From JALJPB01 sp034111045 (GTDB lineage: Bacteria; Pseudomonadota; Gammaproteobacteria; Enterobacterales; Alteromonadaceae): a stretch of DNA of 15,969 bases. Of this stretch, positions 14,115-15,969 are shown one piece after another (the first letter of the stretch is position 1; the number at the start of each line of letters is the position of its first letter). The stretch spans positions 1 to 15,969 of the forward strand of contig JAWUYA010000022.1 in NCBI GenBank assembly GCA_034111045.1, given 5' to 3'. The notes under the pieces were generated by a model, which did no database searches, was not told the origin of the DNA, and saw nothing but the letters and a program-made list of their open reading frames with translations. The position numbers and the translations under genes are program-made.

Positions 14115-15969
14115 ATGAGTCGTATTATTAAATTATTTATCTTAGTTTTATTCATTTTTTCAGTCAATACTTTTGCCGTAGATACTGATGGGGACGGCTA
14201 TGATGATGCCATTGATTTATTTCCTGCAGACGCTACAGAATGGTTTGATACTGACCTTGATGGTATCGGTAATAACACTGATACCGATGTTGACGGAGAT
14301 GGCCTACTTAATGGGGTAGATAACAATGATGACGGTGATATTGTTATTGATATTTATGACCCATTCCCGTTAAATCATTTTGAATGGTTAGACACTGATA
14401 CAGATGGCCTAGGTAATAATGAAGACACTGATGATGATGGTGATGGCTATGCTGATATTATCGATGTTTTTCCTATTAATGCTTTGGAATGGTTAGATAC
14501 CGATGGCGATACCATAGGTAATAATGCGGATAGTAACGATGATAATGATGCCATTATTGACTTTTATGATGTTTTTCCTCTAGATCCCGCTGAAACTATT
14601 GATACCGACCTTGATGGCATTGGTAATAATGCAGACCTAGATGACGATGGTGATGGTGTACCTGATGACGCTGATTTATTTCCCTTAAATTTTTCTGAGT
14701 CAGCAGATCTTGATGGTGATGGCATTGGTGACGCGTCTGATGGTGATATTGATGGCGATGGTGTGGTAAATGTTGTTGATATCTGGCCAACTGATCCTAG
14801 TGAATGGTACGACAATGATACTGATGGTCTGGGGAATAATACTGATGATGATGATGATAATGATGGCACATTAGATATTAATGATGCATTACCTTTCGAC
14901 CCTTTAGAAACTAATGATACAGATAGTGATGGCATAGGTGATAATAGCGACCCTGATATTGATGGTGATGGTATAAATAATGGTTTAGATGGTCATTTAG
15001 GTGCTTGTCAACTTGATCCAAACGAACGAGTTGATACCGACCAAGATGGTATTTGTGATGGCCCAGACACAGATGCTGATGGCGATGGTGTTGATGATAA
15101 TCTCGATACGTTTCCTTTAGACTCTCTTGAACAACTTGATACTGACGGTGATGGTATAGGCAATAATGCCGATGCTGATATTGATGGTGATGGTGTAAAT
15201 AATGATTCAGATTCAGAATCATTAAATCCATTAGAATGGCTTGATACCGATGGCGATGGCATCTCTGATAATACCGATACAGATGATGATGGTGATGCTG
15301 CTTTAGATAATGTAGATGCATTCCCTCTTGATGTAAATGAAACCTTAGATACTGATGGTGATGGTATAGGTAATAATACCGACAGTGATGACGACGGTGA
15401 TGGTATTTTAGATAGTATCGATGCTTTTCCTCTTGATATGTTAGAAACAACAGATACCGATAATGATGGTATTCCTAATGTTAATGATACTGATGATGAC
15501 GGTGATGGTGAGCCTGACGCCACCGATGCTTTTATTTTAGATGCTACAGAACAATATGATACCGACGGTGATGGAGTTGGTAACAATGCTGACAGTGATG
15601 ATGATAATGATGGTGTTCTTGACGGTGTTGATGATTTTATTTTAGACAGTAATGAATATATCAATACCGATGCTTCGTTACCTGATGGCGATGGTATAGG
15701 TGACAATGCAGATACTGATGATGATGGGGATGGGGAGCCTGATGCCACCGATGCTTTTAGACTGGACCCTGCTGAGCAATTTGATACTGATGGCGACGGC
15801 ATTGGAAATAATAACGATAGTGACGACGATAATGATGGTTACCCTGACATTAACGATGCGTGTACCCTCAATTTTCTAGAATGGTTTGATACTGACGAAG
15901 ATGGTCTAGGAAACAATGCCGATATCGACGATGATGGTGATAGTTTTATCGACAGCAATGACGCCTTTC
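14115..15969 (+). CDS. secreted calcium-binding thrombospondin type 3-like repeat protein, 5' part
   Basis: The frame opens at ATG 14115 (AGGG six bases upstream) and stays open for 618 codons to the end of the window, so the C-terminus is missing. Residues 1-21 are a signal peptide (hydrophobic core FILVLFIFSV, then T-F-A). Everything after is acidic repeats. Each unit carries two calcium-loop motifs of the kind DTDGDGIGNNAD and DDDGDGVPD, then a linker such as DAFPLDPxE. This matches thrombospondin type 3 and related EF-hand-like repeats, which fold around calcium. Only three cysteines occur: two at about residues 300-315 in one expanded unit, and one near 583. Such proteins are typically surface or extracellular, often adhesins; the role and the C-terminal domain cannot be seen. 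The opposite strand holds long serine- or histidine-rich frames that are only shadows of the repeats. Confidence 0.85.
   Translation, partial: MSRIIKLFILVLFIFSVNTFAVDTDGDGYDDAIDLFPADATEWFDTDLDGIGNNTDTDVDGDGLLNGVDNNDDGDIVIDIYDPFPLNHFEWLDTDTDGLGNNEDTDDDGDGYADIIDVFPINALEWLDTDGDTIGNNADSNDDNDAIIDFYDVFPLDPAETIDTDLDGIGNNADLDDDGDGVPDDADLFPLNFSESADLDGDGIGDASDGDIDGDGVVNVVDIWPTDPSEWYDNDTDGLGNNTDDDDDNDGTLDINDALPFDPLETNDTDSDGIGDNSDPDIDGDGINNGLDGHLGACQLDPNERVDTDQDGICDGPDTDADGDGVDDNLDTFPLDSLEQLDTDGDGIGNNADADIDGDGVNNDSDSESLNPLEWLDTDGDGISDNTDTDDDGDAALDNVDAFPLDVNETLDTDGDGIGNNTDSDDDGDGILDSIDAFPLDMLETTDTDNDGIPNVNDTDDDGDGEPDATDAFILDATEQYDTDGDGVGNNADSDDDNDGVLDGVDDFILDSNEYINTDASLPDGDGIGDNADTDDDGDGEPDATDAFRLDPAEQFDTDGDGIGNNNDSDDDNDGYPDINDACTLNFLEWFDTDEDGLGNNADIDDDGDSFIDSNDAF
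14181..15969 (+). repeat. tandem 105-bp coding repeats
   Basis: The DTD-type start of each unit falls at 14247, 14391, 14496, 14601, 14706, 14811, 14916, 15033, 15138, 15243, 15348, 15453, 15558, 15663, 15783 and 15888. Twelve of the fifteen steps are exactly 105 bases (35 residues). The others are 144, 117 and 120, all multiples of three. A shortened first unit starts at 14181. Units have diverged in sequence but share codons such as GATACTGATGGTGATGGT. Confidence 0.9.

Noticed and set aside
14564..15802. Long minus-strand frames rich in Ser/Pro or His
   Set aside because: They are shadows of the D-G-N-rich repeats on the plus strand. Their composition follows from reading GAT/GGT codons in reverse, and no ribosome site or family motif is present.
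14181..15969. Tandem repeats considered as a CRISPR array or non-coding minisatellite
   Set aside because: The plus-strand frame is fully open, the period is a multiple of three, and the units encode calcium-loop motifs. There are no identical repeats with unique spacers.

Overview
The window is bacterial chromosomal DNA, clearly AT-rich. The left half carries a housekeeping order typical of Gammaproteobacteria: rpsA, ihfB, lapA, lapB, pyrF, a comEA-like gene, dsbB and fadR. The proteins resemble their Escherichia coli counterparts closely but with many substitutions. The AT-rich composition and gene content point to a marine member of the Alteromonadales, such as Colwellia or Thalassotalea. 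That placement is an inference; nothing in the window names the organism.

Layout. Positions 1-1217 hold the 3' part of ribosomal protein S1. Next come ihfB with a strong terminator, the lapA-lapB pair that controls lipopolysaccharide synthesis (with its own good promoter and an apparent TTG start), pyrF, and a small exported ComEA-like protein. dsbB (minus strand) and fadR (plus strand) are divergent. From 6054 to 7601 no intact gene is found. Most of it (about 7292 down to 6171) reads on the minus strand as a badly decayed secreted endonuclease/exonuclease/phosphatase-type gene with several stops and frameshifts.

Positions 7602-12204 form a nucleoside and deoxyribose breakdown cluster: adenosine deaminase (add), a long eukaryote-like deoxyribose-phosphate aldolase (deoC), and a 792-residue double aldehyde dehydrogenase of the ALDH16 type. 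The aldolase yields glyceraldehyde 3-phosphate and acetaldehyde, and the dehydrogenase is a natural candidate to oxidise the acetaldehyde.

The right end is accessory. It holds a membrane protein with a GNAT-like tail, a gene-poor stretch with a hairpin, an exported beta-barrel-like protein, and the first 618 codons of a very acidic secreted protein. That protein is built of calcium-binding thrombospondin type 3-like repeats with a nearly exact 35-residue (105-nt) period, and it runs off the window. The items most worth a second look are the decayed gene, the repeat protein with its barrel-like neighbour, and the deoC/ALDH16 pairing.
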